Shown: positions 50,592-59,993, counted from the first letter of the stretch. The stretch is 64,000 bases of DNA from an uncultured Bacteroidia bacterium (GCA_902801465.1 CADCIH010000007.1:42782-106781), one strand, 5' to 3'. Made by a program: numbers and translations. The notes: generated by a model not told the origin, from the sequence alone.

Positions 50592-52949
50592 CTAAACAAT
50601 GTTGTACTTCTCCGCCAGCATCTCCAGCATCTTGTCCGCCACATCCATGAACTGCAGGGCGTCGTCCTTCCATTCGGGATAGTCGGCAGGACCATGTCCT
50701 CTCAGGTCGTTCATCTTCGAGAGGAAAGGCACGGCTTGCTCCTGTTGCAGCTGGATGAACATGGGCAGCATCTTATGGCATAGGTTGTGAGCCGTCACGA
50801 AATCGTCGTTCTCGAGACATTCGTTCAACACTACCAGATGGTCGGCCGTTGACTGGGCGAAAAGGGTGAGCACGCCACGGATGGCCTCTTCGTCGTCGGC
50901 CATGATCTCACATAGCACAGGGAAGTCAGCGAACGTAGTGGACGCACTATGGTCGTCGTGCCAGGAGTGGACACCGAAAAGCGACTCCAAGTCCTTGATC
51001 TTGAAAGGCTTCTGCAGGAATCCGTCGAATCCCTCGCCGAGGGCTTTCTCAGTGTCGTAGTCCATGCGTGCCGTCATCAGGTAGACGGGCTTCTCGGGGT
51101 CGGCCTTCTTGAAGAGCTTCAGGATGTCGTTGCCACTCAAGGCACCCATCTCGCGGTCGGTAAGCACACAGTCGAACGTGTCGGTGTGCTGCAAGGCCTC
51201 GTCGAGGTCGCTCTTCGAACGGCATAGCATCACCTGGTGCCCCAACCGGCCCACCATGTTGCTCACCACAGTCAGCAACGTGTCGTCGTCGTCGATGATG
51301 AGGATATGCCGCTCCGGAACCTGGTCGGGGATGACGTCGAGCTCATCGTGGTCTCCCTGCTTGACAGCCTCGTCCATGATGGCCGTCTCCACGGGAATCT
51401 GTACCGTGAAGAGACTGCCCTTGCCGAGTTCCGACTGCACCTCGATATGGCCTTCCATCAGGTCTACGAGACCTTTCACCACCGAGAGGCCGTAGCCGGT
51501 GCCTTCGGAGAGCTTGCTGCCGTCGTCGGTGCGGACAAAAGGCTTGAAGATCTCCTCGAGCTTGTCGGAAGGGATGCCGATGCCGCTGTCTTTGACACTG
51601 AACACGAGACTCCCGTTCTCAAGGCTGGCGCTGAAGCCCACGGTGCCCTCGAGGGTGTATTTGATGGCGTTCGAGATCAGGTTTCCTATGACCTGCTTGA
51701 TCTTCAAGGCATCGGCATTGGCATAAAGGTTCTTGCGAATTCCGTCATGGAAGTCGAAATGCAGGTTTTTCTTCTGGGCGATGGGCTTGAACATGGTGAC
51801 GATCTCCTCGCAGAGCTGGCTGACGTTGAACTGCTCCTTCTCGGCTTTCAACATGCCTTGCTCCAGCCTGGAGAACTCCAACAAGTCGCTCAGCAGGTCG
51901 AGGATGTGCTCGGCAGACTGCTGTATCGAGAGCGCCTCCTTCTCGTTGCCGGTGTTGTCCATCAGCTCCAGGTTGCCCATGATGGAGGCGAGAGGACTCT
52001 TGATGTCGTGCGACACTGTCAGCAGCATCTTGTGGCGGCTCTCCATGAGCTCCTCCGTCTTCTTGCGGGCGTCCTCGGCCTCGGCGCGTGCTTTCTCGGC
52101 GGCTTTCCTCGCCCTGAATCCCTTGTTCACGTCACTGAGGATCAGAATGACGAACACAATGATCAGGATGAGAACGGCGCCTGCGATGTAAGTCGAGGCG
52201 GTGAGGTTCTCCTCGATGATCTGCTCGCTGATCTCCATCTCCAGTCGCGACGACTCGATGATTTCCTTGTTGAGTTCCAGCAGCAGGTCGGCAATCTCCT
52301 CGGAGAGATGGTTGTCGTCGGTGATCAACTCGGCGGTCTTCCGCTCATATTCCTTGATGCGTTTTTTGTACTCCGAACTGGCTTTCTCCGAGAGTATCTT
52401 CAGGTCGCTGAGAATCTTGATGGTGGAGTCGTTGACGAGGGCGGGGCTGGTATTGTTGGCAGTCAAGGTGTCGCTCAGGTTGAGTGCCGGTGGGGTGGGA
52501 GGGGTGAACGCCTTCAGACGTTTGTTGATTTCGGCTAAGGGGTCGTAATAGTAAAACTGCCGCGAGAGCACGTAGCTGATCTGTCCTTTCCTCATGATCA
52601 GATGCTCGACCTCATGGATACGCCTCTCGTTCTCAGGACTGGGCATCACCGCCAAGATGGAGTCGGCGCACTGGCTGATTTCGTTGTTCAGCTCCCCGAA
52701 GCGCTTCAAGTGGGCTGGATTGTCGGTGAAAGCGAACAGGTTGGCCTCCGCCTGGGCCTCGTGCACCAACTGGGTGAAACGGTTGGTCAGGTTGAGCGCC
52801 TGGGTCTGCGTGCCGTTGTTGGCCCGCTGGTTCTGAATGGAGTGCTGCATGTTGAAAATGTAATAGAACATCACAGCGCCAAAGGCAATGATGAAAAGGT
52901 TGGCCGTGACCACCCTCCAACTTGTTCTTCTTTCAATATGCTCTCTCAT
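50592..52949 (-). CDS. Hybrid sensor histidine kinase with receiver and Hpt domains
   Basis: 785 residues from ATG 52949. A TTG at 52961 is in frame but overlaps the -7 element. Two membrane segments (about 12-34 and 250-272) flank a helical periplasmic sensor of about 215 residues. A coiled coil (280-305) leads to HisKA with His314 (TVSHDIKSPLAS). HATPase follows: N box QVIGNLISNAIKYT and G1 DSGIGIPSDKL. Then a receiver domain (ILIIDDDDTLL; CVLTDREMG) and a C-terminal Hpt-like helix bundle with TAHNLCHKML. The layout supports a His-Asp-His relay to a separate regulator, likely the convergent sigma-54 protein. Confidence 0.92.
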   Translation of the reverse strand: MREHIERRTSWRVVTANLFIIAFGAVMFYYIFNMQHSIQNQRANNGTQTQALNLTNRFTQLVHEAQAEANLFAFTDNPAHLKRFGELNNEISQCADSILAVMPSPENERRIHEVEHLIMRKGQISYVLSRQFYYYDPLAEINKRLKAFTPPTPPALNLSDTLTANNTSPALVNDSTIKILSDLKILSEKASSEYKKRIKEYERKTAELITDDNHLSEEIADLLLELNKEIIESSRLEMEISEQIIEENLTASTYIAGAVLILIIVFVILILSDVNKGFRARKAAEKARAEAEDARKKTEELMESRHKMLLTVSHDIKSPLASIMGNLELMDNTGNEKEALSIQQSAEHILDLLSDLLEFSRLEQGMLKAEKEQFNVSQLCEEIVTMFKPIAQKKNLHFDFHDGIRKNLYANADALKIKQVIGNLISNAIKYTLEGTVGFSASLENGSLVFSVKDSGIGIPSDKLEEIFKPFVRTDDGSKLSEGTGYGLSVVKGLVDLMEGHIEVQSELGKGSLFTVQIPVETAIMDEAVKQGDHDELDVIPDQVPERHILIIDDDDTLLTVVSNMVGRLGHQVMLCRSKSDLDEALQHTDTFDCVLTDREMGALSGNDILKLFKKADPEKPVYLMTARMDYDTEKALGEGFDGFLQKPFKIKDLESLFGVHSWHDDHSASTTFADFPVLCEIMADDEEAIRGVLTLFAQSTADHLVVLNECLENDDFVTAHNLCHKMLPMFIQLQQEQAVPFLSKMNDLRGHGPADYPEWKDDALQFMDVADKMLEMLAEKYNIV

Positions 52950-52958
52950 AATTATTTG

Positions 52959-52966
52959 CAAAAATA
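52959..52966 (-). promoter_or_regulatory. -7 element for the hybrid kinase gene
   Basis: TATTTTTG on the minus strand, 10 bases before the ATG at 52949, which implies a very short leader. No -33 partner was recognised. Confidence 0.45.
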
Positions 52967-52989
52967 ATATTTAATTTCCGAAAATAATG

Positions 52990-52997
52990 TAATTTTG
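52990..52997 (+). promoter_or_regulatory. -7 element for the 5'-nucleotidase-like gene
   Basis: TAATTTTG, 18 bases before the ATG at 53016. No -33 match at the expected distance. Confidence 0.5.
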
Positions 52998-53015
52998 CAA
53001 ATAAATTCCACTAAA

Positions 53016-54473
53016 ATGAAACGCTTGTTACTTGCTTTGGGGCTCATCGTGGCCGCTTCTTTGGGCTTTGAGTCTTGCCAAAATATTGGTAATCAAAATG
53101 TTAATAATAGCGACAAGGATTTAAACGCCGTGGTGGCAGTGGTGTCGGTTAACGACATGCATTCGGCTATCGACATGATGCCTCAGTTTGCCGCGATGCT
53201 TGACAGCTTAAGGGGTATCTATCCCGACCTTCTGGTCTTCTCGGCAGGCGACAACCGTACCGGCAATCCAGTGAACGACCAATACGACCCGGTCAACTAC
53301 CCGATGATTGCATTAATGAATAAGGTGGGGTTCGACCTCTGTGCGGTCGGTAACCATGAGTGGGATGGTGGAGTTCAGGCTCTCCAGAAGAACATCGAAG
53401 ATGCCGACTTTCCCTTCCTCTGCGCCAATGTGGTGGTCCCGGAACACGTGAAACTCGATGTGAAGCCTTACGAGATCCTCCATGTCCAAGGTCTCGACAT
53501 CGCTGTGGTGGGTTTGGTGGAGACCCGCGCCAGCGGCATCCCGGGGGCTCATCCCATGCACTTCACCGAGATTTCCTTCAAGAAGGGCATTGATGTGTTG
53601 CCTGAATACCAATACCTTCGCGATGAGGCCGACATCTTCATCCTGCTCTCACATCTGGGTTATGAGGACGACCTTGAGGTGGCCGAACAGTTCCCTGACT
53701 TCGACGCCATCCTCGGAGGCCACACCCATACCTTGATCGAGAATCCTACCAAGCACAACGGTGTGATGGTCACCCAGGCGGGCTCCAGCCTGAGAAACGC
53801 CACCTTGACGCTCTTCGTGGTGAGACAAGGAGAGCTGGTCGATGTCATGGCAAAGACTCTCGACGTGCAGCACTTCGGGAAAAAAGACCCCGAGGTCCAA
53901 GCCATGCTCGACGAGTTCAACAGCGACAAGAGATTCAACGAGGCTATCGCCAAGGCTACCACCAACTTTGACTCGAGAGAGGAACTGGGTTGCATGATCA
54001 CCGACGCCATCCGATGGGTGTCGGGCGCCGACTTCGCCTTCAACAATACCGGGGGGATACGCATCGATCACCTCAAGAAAGGGCCCATCACCGTCAAGGA
54101 CGTGTATAACATCGATCCTTTCAACAACGAGATCGTGGTCTTTAGGATGACCGGCAAGCAGCTGGAACGTTTCATCATGGAGACCTATAAGAAAAATGGT
54201 CGTTACCCCTCGTATGTGTCGGGCATGACGTACACCGTGCGTACCGAGTCCGACGGCTATCCCAAGTCGGTCGACATCAAACCCGACAAAGGCAGCTTCT
54301 CCAACGACGCCACCTATAAAGTCGCCATGAACAGCTACATGGCTTCCACAGTGCGTTTCGAGAGCCTCGACGACGGGGAGAGCCAGTATATGACCTCCGA
54401 GGAGATGACGATTCGCTATCTGAAGAACAAAAAAACCGTTTCATATAATGGCGTGCGCCGTGCTTTCCATTGA
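53016..54473 (+). CDS. 5'-Nucleotidase/UshA-like metallophosphatase, exported
   Basis: 485 residues from ATG 53016. An upstream in-frame TTG at 52995 overlaps the -7 element. The signal region ends GFESC, perhaps a lipoprotein with Cys22 although the -3 residue is not typical. The calcineurin-like metal motifs are in order: VNDMHSAID, SAGDNRTGNPVND, GNHEWDGG, SHLGYEDD and GGHTHT. The C-terminal 5'-nucleotidase domain (about 290-485) has NNTGGIRIDHLKKGPITVKD and RMTGKQLERFI. It dephosphorylates nucleotides or related substrates outside the cytoplasm, fitting with nucleoside uptake elsewhere in the window. It is followed by galM on the same strand. Confidence 0.9.
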   Translation: MKRLLLALGLIVAASLGFESCQNIGNQNVNNSDKDLNAVVAVVSVNDMHSAIDMMPQFAAMLDSLRGIYPDLLVFSAGDNRTGNPVNDQYDPVNYPMIALMNKVGFDLCAVGNHEWDGGVQALQKNIEDADFPFLCANVVVPEHVKLDVKPYEILHVQGLDIAVVGLVETRASGIPGAHPMHFTEISFKKGIDVLPEYQYLRDEADIFILLSHLGYEDDLEVAEQFPDFDAILGGHTHTLIENPTKHNGVMVTQAGSSLRNATLTLFVVRQGELVDVMAKTLDVQHFGKKDPEVQAMLDEFNSDKRFNEAIAKATTNFDSREELGCMITDAIRWVSGADFAFNNTGGIRIDHLKKGPITVKDVYNIDPFNNEIVVFRMTGKQLERFIMETYKKNGRYPSYVSGMTYTVRTESDGYPKSVDIKPDKGSFSNDATYKVAMNSYMASTVRFESLDDGESQYMTSEEMTIRYLKNKKTVSYNGVRRAFH

Positions 54474-54483
54474 GAAAAAAGCC

Positions 54484-54491
54484 TAATTTTG
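54484..54491 (+). promoter_or_regulatory. -7 element for galM
   Basis: TAATTTTG, 24 bases before the ATG at 54516. The -33 position lies in the end of the previous gene without a TTG. Confidence 0.5.
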
Positions 54492-54515
54492 CGCCGTATT
54501 TTAAAAGGATAAAAC

Positions 54516-55637
54516 ATGAAGAAAGTTTTTGTATTGCTGGCCGTGGCATTAATGATGGCCAGCTGTGGTCACAGAAAAGTGCAGCTCATCGACGCTGCCC
54601 AGTTCAACAAGGAAGTGGATGGTAAACAAGTGTCGCTTTACACCCTTCAGAATGGCGACATCACCATGCAGGTCACCAACTATGGCGGACGTGTGGTGGC
54701 ACTGTGGGCTCCCGATGTCAAAGGCAACATGGACGATGTGGTGTTGGGTTACAACAATATCGACCAATACCTCAACAATACCGGCGAGCGCTATCTCGGT
54801 GCCGTGGTGGGCCGTTGCGCCAACCGTATCGCCGGAGGCTCCTTTGTCTTGAACGACGTCGAATACCAACTGCCCAAGAACGATGGTGAGAACACCCTTC
54901 ATGGTGGCGAACTCGGCACCGACCGTGTGGTGTGGGATGTGATGAGCGCCAACGACAGCGTGCTGGTGATGCACGTGACGCTCCCCGACGGCCAGGACGG
55001 CTTCCCGGGTAACCTCGATATCACCATGACCTATACCCTCACCAAGGAGAATGAGTTCCGTATCGACTATTTGGCCACCACCGACCAGACCACACTCTGC
55101 AACCTCTCCAACCACACCTTCTTCAACCTGCAAGGCGAGGGCAACATCGTGCTCGACCATCAACTGCAAATCAATGGTCCCTGGATACTCCCAGTCGACA
55201 AAGAGCTGATTCCTACTGGAAGCTTCCTCTCGGTGAAGGACACCCCGTTCGACTTCTCAGAAATGCATGCCATCAAAGAGCATATCGACGACAATCATGT
55301 CCAACTGGAAAACGGTCACGGATACGACCACAACTGGATTATTAATACCGCCACAGGCGGCAAGGTGGTCCTCGCTGCGACCCTTTACGAACCTCTAAGC
55401 GGTCGTACAATGGAAGTGTTTAGCGACCAAATGGGTCTACAGTTTTATAGTGGTAATTTCTTCAATGGAGAATCTGAAGGCAAATGGGGCAAACACGTCT
55501 ATCGTGGCGCCGTCGCGCTCGAGACACAGAAGTTCCCCGATGCCATCCATCAGGAGCGTTTCTCCGACAAGGCCGTGCTGAATCCTGGCGAGCAATATAC
55601 CCAGACCTGCATCTATAAGTTCAGCGTCAAGAAGTGA
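54516..55637 (+). CDS. galM: Aldose 1-epimerase (mutarotase), lipoprotein
   Basis: 373 residues. The lipoprotein signal ends MMASC (Cys17), as in many Bacteroidota GalM proteins. The fold signatures are GGRVVALWAPD, VVGRCANRIAGGSF, NTLHGG, NLSNHTFFNLQGEG (active-site His) and GHGYDHNW, with a late Glu in GAVALETQKFPDA. It interconverts alpha and beta anomers of hexoses, here probably in the periplasm near glycoside hydrolase products. The stop codon overlaps the GTG start of the ABC-F gene by four bases (GTGA at 55634). Confidence 0.93.
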   Translation: MKKVFVLLAVALMMASCGHRKVQLIDAAQFNKEVDGKQVSLYTLQNGDITMQVTNYGGRVVALWAPDVKGNMDDVVLGYNNIDQYLNNTGERYLGAVVGRCANRIAGGSFVLNDVEYQLPKNDGENTLHGGELGTDRVVWDVMSANDSVLVMHVTLPDGQDGFPGNLDITMTYTLTKENEFRIDYLATTDQTTLCNLSNHTFFNLQGEGNIVLDHQLQINGPWILPVDKELIPTGSFLSVKDTPFDFSEMHAIKEHIDDNHVQLENGHGYDHNWIINTATGGKVVLAATLYEPLSGRTMEVFSDQMGLQFYSGNFFNGESEGKWGKHVYRGAVALETQKFPDAIHQERFSDKAVLNPGEQYTQTCIYKFSVKK

Positions 55638-57430
55638 ACTACCTCAGCGTTGACGGAATCTCCAAGTCGTTCGGCATCAAGACCTTGTTCTCCGATGTCA
55701 CCTTCGGCATTGAGAAAGGCGACAAGGCCGCGCTGATCGCCTCCAACGGATCGGGCAAGTCCACACTCTTGAAGATCATCGTGGGTCGTGAGTCGATGGA
55801 TACTGGCACGGTGACTTTTGCCAACGACATACGTGTGGGTTATCTGGAACAGCTGCCCCAATACGATCCTGATCTTACCATTAATGATATTGTGGCCGAT
55901 TCCGCCGAACGCTACAGCAACGCCACGGCCGAAGACCTGGAGTCATGCTCCTACGAGCAGCGTCTCATACAGCTGCTTACCCGTTTCGAGCTCACCGACC
56001 TCGAGCAGAAGATCGGGGGACTCTCGGGCGGTCAGGTGAAACGTCTGGCTTTGGCCATCGTGCTGCTCGACAACCCCGACCTGCTGATTCTCGACGAACC
56101 CACCAACCACCTCGATGTGGAGATGGTGGAGTGGCTTGAGAAGTACCTCTCCCAGTCGAGCGTCACCCTCCTGATGGTCACCCATGATCGTTATTTCCTC
56201 GACCGTGTGTGCAACAAGATTTTTGAGCTTTACCAAAGCGTCATCTATACCCATTATGGGAACTTCGACTATTATGTGAGGAAGAGCACCGAACGCGAAG
56301 AAGCCAAACGTGCCGCCGCCGAAAAAGCCTCCTCAAAACTGCGCCGCGAGCTGGAATGGATCAGGTCGACGCCACAAGCCCGGACCGGGAAGTCGAAGAG
56401 CCGCATCGATGCCTTCTACGACCTCAAGGAACAAGCCAAGTACCAACAACCCGAGGAGCGCCTGCAGTTCGGCCTTCAAGCTCAACGCCTCGGAGGTAAG
56501 ATCCTTGAGATGTACAAAGTCAACAAGACCTACGACGACCTCACCGTGCTGCGCGACTTCGACTATGTGTTCCAAAGAGGAGAACGTATTGGATTAATAG
56601 GGAAAAATGGAGTAGGGAAGTCGACATTTCTTGACCTGATCACCCGAAACATCGCCCCCGACAGCGGTAAGATCATCGTCGGCGACACCGTCACCTACGG
56701 CTATTACCGTCAGGAAGGCATCAAGTTCGACGAGAGCAAGACCGTCATCGACGCCATCCGCGACATCGCCGAGGTGCTCCATTACGGCAAGGACCAGGTC
56801 TATACCGCCGACCAGCTGCTCACGCATTTCATGTTTCCTCATAAGATGCACCACCAGCCCATAGCACTGCTCTCGGGCGGCGAGAAACGTAGGCTCTATC
56901 TGCTTACCGTGCTGGTCTCCAACCCCAACTTCCTCATCCTCGATGAGCCTACAAACGACCTCGACCTTCTGACATTGCAGAAGCTGGAGGACTTCCTGAA
57001 GGCCTATAAGGGATGCCTTCTGGTGGTGTCGCACGACCGTTTCTTCATGGATGAGGTGGTCGACCAGCTCTTCGTGTTCCAAGGCGACGGCAAAGTGAAA
57101 GGCTTCATGGGCAATTATTCCCAATATAAGGAGTATCTTCAGGAGAAGGAACAGCAGGAACGGCAAGCGACCGCTTCCGTGAAAGGGGAGGAGCCTGTGA
57201 GGAAAAACGTTCGTGAAAAGACCAAACGCTCTTTCAAGGAAGAACGCGAATACCAACAGCTTACCTCTGACATCGCCGCGCTGGAAGCCGAGAAGTCCCA
57301 GATTCACGAGGAGATGAACACGATCACCGATTACCAACAGCTTCAAGCGATGGGTCGCCGCCTTGAGGAGATCAAAGACCTCCTTGATGAGAAAGAGCTT
57401 CGTTGGTTGGAATTGGATGAATGGTCCTGA
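55634..57430 (+). CDS. ABC-F family ATPase (Uup-like)
   Basis: 598 residues, soluble, with a GTG start at 55634 inside the galM stop (GTGA), followed by NYLSVDGISKSFG. It has two ABC domains. The first has Walker A SNGSGKST, signature LSGGQVKRLALA and Walker B LLILDEPTNHLD. The second has Walker A GKNGVGKST, signature LSGGEKRRLYLL and FLILDEPTNDLD. Between them is the P-site linker region rich in Lys/Ala helices. A C-terminal coiled coil (about 525-598) is typical of Uup and some ribosome-acting ABC-F proteins. It lacks membrane domains, so it is not a transporter. Role in translation or DNA structure is inferred from the family. Confidence 0.92.
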   Translation: MNYLSVDGISKSFGIKTLFSDVTFGIEKGDKAALIASNGSGKSTLLKIIVGRESMDTGTVTFANDIRVGYLEQLPQYDPDLTINDIVADSAERYSNATAEDLESCSYEQRLIQLLTRFELTDLEQKIGGLSGGQVKRLALAIVLLDNPDLLILDEPTNHLDVEMVEWLEKYLSQSSVTLLMVTHDRYFLDRVCNKIFELYQSVIYTHYGNFDYYVRKSTEREEAKRAAAEKASSKLRRELEWIRSTPQARTGKSKSRIDAFYDLKEQAKYQQPEERLQFGLQAQRLGGKILEMYKVNKTYDDLTVLRDFDYVFQRGERIGLIGKNGVGKSTFLDLITRNIAPDSGKIIVGDTVTYGYYRQEGIKFDESKTVIDAIRDIAEVLHYGKDQVYTADQLLTHFMFPHKMHHQPIALLSGGEKRRLYLLTVLVSNPNFLILDEPTNDLDLLTLQKLEDFLKAYKGCLLVVSHDRFFMDEVVDQLFVFQGDGKVKGFMGNYSQYKEYLQEKEQQERQATASVKGEEPVRKNVREKTKRSFKEEREYQQLTSDIAALEAEKSQIHEEMNTITDYQQLQAMGRRLEEIKDLLDEKELRWLELDEWS

Positions 57431-57437
57431 TGATTAT

Positions 57438-57516
57438 GTCATTGGGGTACCCCCTAAGGCACTACGCAACTCCCTTCGGTCCGTTGCTGAGGTGCCTTAG
57501 GGGGCACCCCAATGAC
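57438..57516. repeat. 79-base inverted-repeat (MITE-like) element
   Basis: Arms 57438-57462 and 57492-57516 are complementary at 24 of 25 positions, starting GTCATTGGGG. An inner stem GCAAC/GTTGC (57466-57470 and 57483-57487) closes a 12-base loop. No T-run follows on either strand, and no clear target duplication is seen. It is not built from heptamers. The rest of the 57431-57645 spacer holds the efflux promoter and a second palindrome. Confidence 0.85.
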
Positions 57517-57576
57517 GTCAAAAGTATTCCAGAGTAACGAACTGTCTTTTTTCTTAGTTAAAACACCAAAACAAAT

Positions 57577-57602
57577 CATTGAAAATACAATTGTTTTCAA
57601 TG
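57577..57602. promoter_or_regulatory. Palindromic operator candidate over the efflux promoter
   Basis: CATTGAAAA (57577-57585) and TTTTCAATG (57594-57602) form a perfect 9-bp inverted repeat with an 8-base spacer. The spacer contains the -33 TTG of the promoter. The geometry suits a dimeric repressor; no regulator gene is adjacent. Confidence 0.6.
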
Positions 57603-57619
57603 GAAAATTCGTACCTTTG
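57591..57619 (+). promoter_or_regulatory. Promoter of the TolC/MFP/RND efflux operon
   Basis: TTG (57591-57593), 18-base spacer, TACCTTTG (57612-57619), 27 bases before the ATG at 57646. Confidence 0.7.
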
Positions 57620-57645
57620 CCTCTTTATATTTAACACTTCCCGAA

Positions 57646-58953
57646 ATGGAAAAGAGAATGAAGAGATTTTGTTTTATTTCATTAATATTCTGTGCATTAG
57701 GCATTAATTTACAAGCCCAGGAACCTCTGCAGGTGACCCTGGACCAGGCTTTGGAGATCGCTTTGGCGGAAAGCAACACCATCAAGATCGCCGACATGAC
57801 CGTCGAAAAGAGCGGCTACGCCAAAAAAGGCAGCTATGCCGCCCTCTATCCCAACGTCAACATCAGCAGCTCCTACCAACGCACCTTGCTGAAACAGGTG
57901 ATGGTGATGGACATGGGCGGCCAGGCCATGGAAATCAAGGTGGGCCGCGACAACAACATCAGCGCCTCGGCCTCGGCCTCCATGCCATTGGTCAACGCCC
58001 CCTTGTGGGAAAGCCTCAAGCTGTCGGCCCTCGACGTGGAAATGGCTGTCGAACAGGCCCGCTCTTCCAAGGTCTCGATGATATCTCAGGTCAAACAGGC
58101 CTTCTATGGCGTGCTGCTCGCCAAGGAGTCGCTCGCGGTGATGACCCAGGTGTACGAAAACGCCCAAGCCAACTACGAGAAGACCATGCAACGCTATCAG
58201 GTGGGCAAGGCCTCCGAGCTTGAGAAACTCCGCGCACAAGTCAACGTGATGAACGCCGAACCCAACGTGTCGAGCGCCGAGAACGCCGTCCTCCTCGCCA
58301 CTTGGCAACTCAAAGCCGTCATGGGCCTCAACCTCGACACCGACATCGAGGCGGTGGGCGGACTCAGCGATTACACCGAACAGCTGCTCACCCCCTACGT
58401 CAGCGAGGACAATATCGAGAACAACAGCTCGATGATCCAGCTCGATATCCAGAACCGCATGCTCGAGTCGAACATCCGCATGCAGAAGAAACAATATCTG
58501 CCCACACTCGCGGCAAGCATTAATTACAACTATAGCGCCATGGGTGATGACGAATTGCGCTGGTTCCCCTCATCGAACGCAGCACTAAGCCTCAACATCC
58601 CTGTGTTCGACGGATTCCAGAAACACTACAACATCAAGCAAAGCAAGATCGCCAAGGACATGCTCGATGTGCAGCGCCAAGATACGGAACGCCAGATTCG
58701 CATCGCCATCCGCAACTACAACGACCGCATCGCGCTCTGCGTCAAGAACTATACCGCAGCCAACGCCACCGTTGAGATCGCCGAAAAGAGCTACCAGATC
58801 TCAGAGAAGATGTATGAGGTGGGCAAAGCCACCCTCGTGGAACTCAACGATGCGCAGCTCGCCCTCGAGCAGGCACTGCTTAACCAAGCCCAGGCCATCT
58901 ATAACTTCATGGTCGCCAAGGCTTCGCTGGATGAATTGTTAGGAAAAGAATAA
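57646..58953 (+). CDS. TolC family outer membrane efflux protein
   Basis: 435 residues. The signal peptide ends GINLQAQ. Two similar halves each hold long helices typical of TolC: LTLDQALEIALAESNTIK-type start, TQVYENAQANYEKTMQRYQVGKASELEKL in the first half, and EIAEKSYQISEKMYEVGKATLVELNDAQLALEQA in the second. The trimer forms an outer membrane channel with a periplasmic tunnel. It is first in a three-gene efflux operon. The gap to the adaptor is 11 bases. Confidence 0.92.
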   Translation: MEKRMKRFCFISLIFCALGINLQAQEPLQVTLDQALEIALAESNTIKIADMTVEKSGYAKKGSYAALYPNVNISSSYQRTLLKQVMVMDMGGQAMEIKVGRDNNISASASASMPLVNAPLWESLKLSALDVEMAVEQARSSKVSMISQVKQAFYGVLLAKESLAVMTQVYENAQANYEKTMQRYQVGKASELEKLRAQVNVMNAEPNVSSAENAVLLATWQLKAVMGLNLDTDIEAVGGLSDYTEQLLTPYVSEDNIENNSSMIQLDIQNRMLESNIRMQKKQYLPTLAASINYNYSAMGDDELRWFPSSNAALSLNIPVFDGFQKHYNIKQSKIAKDMLDVQRQDTERQIRIAIRNYNDRIALCVKNYTAANATVEIAEKSYQISEKMYEVGKATLVELNDAQLALEQALLNQAQAIYNFMVAKASLDELLGKE

Positions 58954-58964
58954 ACTACACCTAT

Positions 58965-59993
58965 ATGAAAATTAATAGTATTTTATCAACTGTATTGGCT
59001 GTCATGCTTCTTGCAGCATGCGGCAACAAAGAACAAGGAAACACCACTGCCAGTCCCCAACAGGCTGCTGTAGCGCCAGTGGTCAGCGTGGTCACCGCCA
59101 CCGCCGAAGATGTGGAACTCAACACTACCTTCACCTCGAACGTCGAACCCTATGCCACCAATAACATCGTCTCGCAGACCGCTGGACGTATCCTAAGTAT
59201 TAATGTGGAAGTTGGCGACAAGGTCCGCAAAGGCCAACTCCTGGCCAAGATGGATGACGTCAACCTGACCAAGACCCGTATGCAGTTTGTCAACGACTCC
59301 ACCGAACTGGGCCGTCTGACGGAGCTGTATAAGATCGGCGCTGTGTCGCAGGCCGACTACGACCTCGCCAAGCTGTCGCTCGAAATTACCAAGAAGACCT
59401 ACAACAACCTCCTGGAGAACACCTACCTGCGTAGCCCCATCAACGGTGTGGTCACTGCCCGTAACTACGACAAGGGCGACATGTACTCGATGGCCCTGCC
59501 TATCTTCGTGGTGGAGCAGATTGTTCCAGTGAAGATGCTCATTAATATTTCCGAAAGTTACTTCACCCAAGTGCACCAGGGCATGGAGTTCGACATTGAA
59601 GTGGACGCCTATCCGGGTGAGGTCTTCAAAGGCAAGGTCAACCTGATCTATCCCACCATCAACGCCGCCACCCACACCTTCCCTGTGGAGGTGGTCGCCC
59701 AGAACGCCGACCAGCGCTTGCGTCCCGGCATGTTCGCCCGTGTGACGGCATGCTTCGGCATTAATCATAGTGTGGTGGTCCCCGATGTGGCCGTGGTCAA
59801 ACAACAAGGCTCGGGCGAGCATTTCATCTATGTGCTCAATGCCGACAACACCGTCACCTATACCAAGGTGGAACTGGGCCGTCGCCTCGGCGCCCGCTAC
59901 GAGATTCTCTCTGGTATTAATGAAGGCGACAACATCGTCACCGAGGGCCAGGCTCGACTCAAGAATGGGGTGGAAGTTCAAGTTAAGAGATAA
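58965..59993 (+). CDS. RND efflux periplasmic adaptor (membrane fusion protein), lipoprotein
   Basis: 342 residues. The lipoprotein signal ends LLAAC (Cys19). The order is a beta-barrel start (VELNTTFTSNVEPYATNNI), lipoyl half-motif VEVGDKVRKGQLLAKMDDVNL, a short helical hairpin (about 100-145), second lipoyl half TYLRSPINGVVTARNYDKGD, beta-barrel and membrane-proximal domains ending INEGDNIVTEGQARLKNGVEV. It joins the inner membrane pump to TolC. The last codons and stop (59991-59993) fall in the AGATAAA repeat. Confidence 0.92.
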   Translation: MKINSILSTVLAVMLLAACGNKEQGNTTASPQQAAVAPVVSVVTATAEDVELNTTFTSNVEPYATNNIVSQTAGRILSINVEVGDKVRKGQLLAKMDDVNLTKTRMQFVNDSTELGRLTELYKIGAVSQADYDLAKLSLEITKKTYNNLLENTYLRSPINGVVTARNYDKGDMYSMALPIFVVEQIVPVKMLINISESYFTQVHQGMEFDIEVDAYPGEVFKGKVNLIYPTINAATHTFPVEVVAQNADQRLRPGMFARVTACFGINHSVVVPDVAVVKQQGSGEHFIYVLNADNTVTYTKVELGRRLGARYEILSGINEGDNIVTEGQARLKNGVEVQVKR

